Assembly: GCA_027922465.2 (NCBI GenBank)
Contig: BQMF02000214.1
Location: forward strand, 124,001-188,000
Direction of reading: 5' to 3'
DNA: 64,000 bases
DNA from: Turritopsis dohrnii
Taxonomy: Eukaryota > Cnidaria > Hydrozoa > Anthoathecata > Oceaniidae
In this document: piece by piece, positions 63,887 to 64,000 of the stretch
Layout of the letters: each line of letters opens with the position of its first letter
Position numbering within the stretch: the stretch's first letter is position 1
The notes under the pieces: generated by a model
What the model was told of the DNA's origin: nothing
The model's input: the letters and a program-made list of their open reading frames with translations, nothing else
Databases searched by the model: none
Program-made: the position numbers and the translations under genes

Positions 63887-64000
63887 ATGAGTTTTTTATA
63901 TGCAAATTATATTATTTATAAAAAAAAAAATAAAAAAAGAAACAAAAAAGAATATGTTATAGCTAAGGATGAAGAACCATGTAAATATGGAAATGCCGAA

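Larger units (their letters stand above)
62382..64000 (+). mobile_element. Second CR1/L2-like LINE, 5'-truncated
   Basis: RT homology begins abruptly near 62375-62382 (NDCSAGYDNIP in a different register from the later Met) and continues to the stop at 63884-63886. An AT-rich 3' UTR with A-runs near 63920-63950 follows and runs to the window edge. There is no endonuclease. 5' truncation is the usual outcome of target-primed reverse transcription. The 3' end is not in the window. Confidence 0.75.

Overview
The window is eukaryotic, AT-rich and repeat-dense, with split genes, Pol III-derived SINEs and many transposon families. No bacterial operon, CRISPR array or rRNA is visible. The mix (CR1/L2-like LINE with a 2A motif, DIRS-order element with split direct repeats, Helitrons, Kolobok-like, PIF/Harbinger-like and mariner-like elements, AIG1-type GTPase) suits an early-branching animal such as a cnidarian, possibly a hydrozoan. 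That assignment is inference; no single gene here proves it.

Layout. 1-1.9 kb: a satellite of about 127-bp units split by a 908-bp GACGTC-rich inverted-repeat transposon that carries a tRNA-like Pol III promoter. 1.9-5.6 kb: a nearly full-length CR1/L2-like LINE (minus strand) with hydrophobic leader, 2A, PHD finger, endonuclease and RT, broken by one frameshift. 6.75-9.03 kb: three Helitrons joined exactly head to tail. 9.15-14.85 kb: a DIRS-order (PAT/Ngaro-like) retrotransposon (minus strand: gag, RT, RNase H, tyrosine recombinase) with split direct repeats and a different Helitron inserted at the end of its RNase H frame. 14.9-16.0 kb: a perfect 127-bp direct repeat. 17.0-19.2 kb: a three-exon host gene for a four-membrane-span protein (minus strand).

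21.1-23.7 kb: a TTAA-flanked Kolobok-like transposon with a decayed transposase and a nested TA-flanked MITE. 25.4-26.6 kb: a hAT-like MITE and a TTAA element with a decayed cysteine-rich (P2X7 C-terminal-like) frame. 29.0 kb: a histone H4 pseudogene. 30.9-33.8 kb: two inverted-repeat elements and a minisatellite. 37.3 kb: a poly-G tract. 39.1-40.4 kb: a strand-asymmetric pyrimidine-rich tract. 43.3-45.0 kb: a SINE and foldback elements. 48.5-50.0 kb: an inverted-repeat element with a MADF-like exon, split by a solo Helitron. 51.2 kb: a candidate secreted cysteine-containing peptide gene. 57.2-58.7 kb: an AIG1-like GTPase gene whose first coding exon is only the ATG. 59.3-61.5 kb: a SINE, MITEs and a Ulp1-like protease pseudogene. 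62.4 kb to the end: a 5'-truncated second LINE.

The host genes visible are few: the tetraspan gene, the AIG1-like GTPase and the small secreted peptide. Nearly everything else is transposon-derived, and the nesting gives a relative chronology. The most unusual structures are the exact tandem Helitron array, the Helitron whose CTAG terminus supplies a stop codon to the retrotransposon frame, and the leader-2A-PHD arrangement of the LINE.
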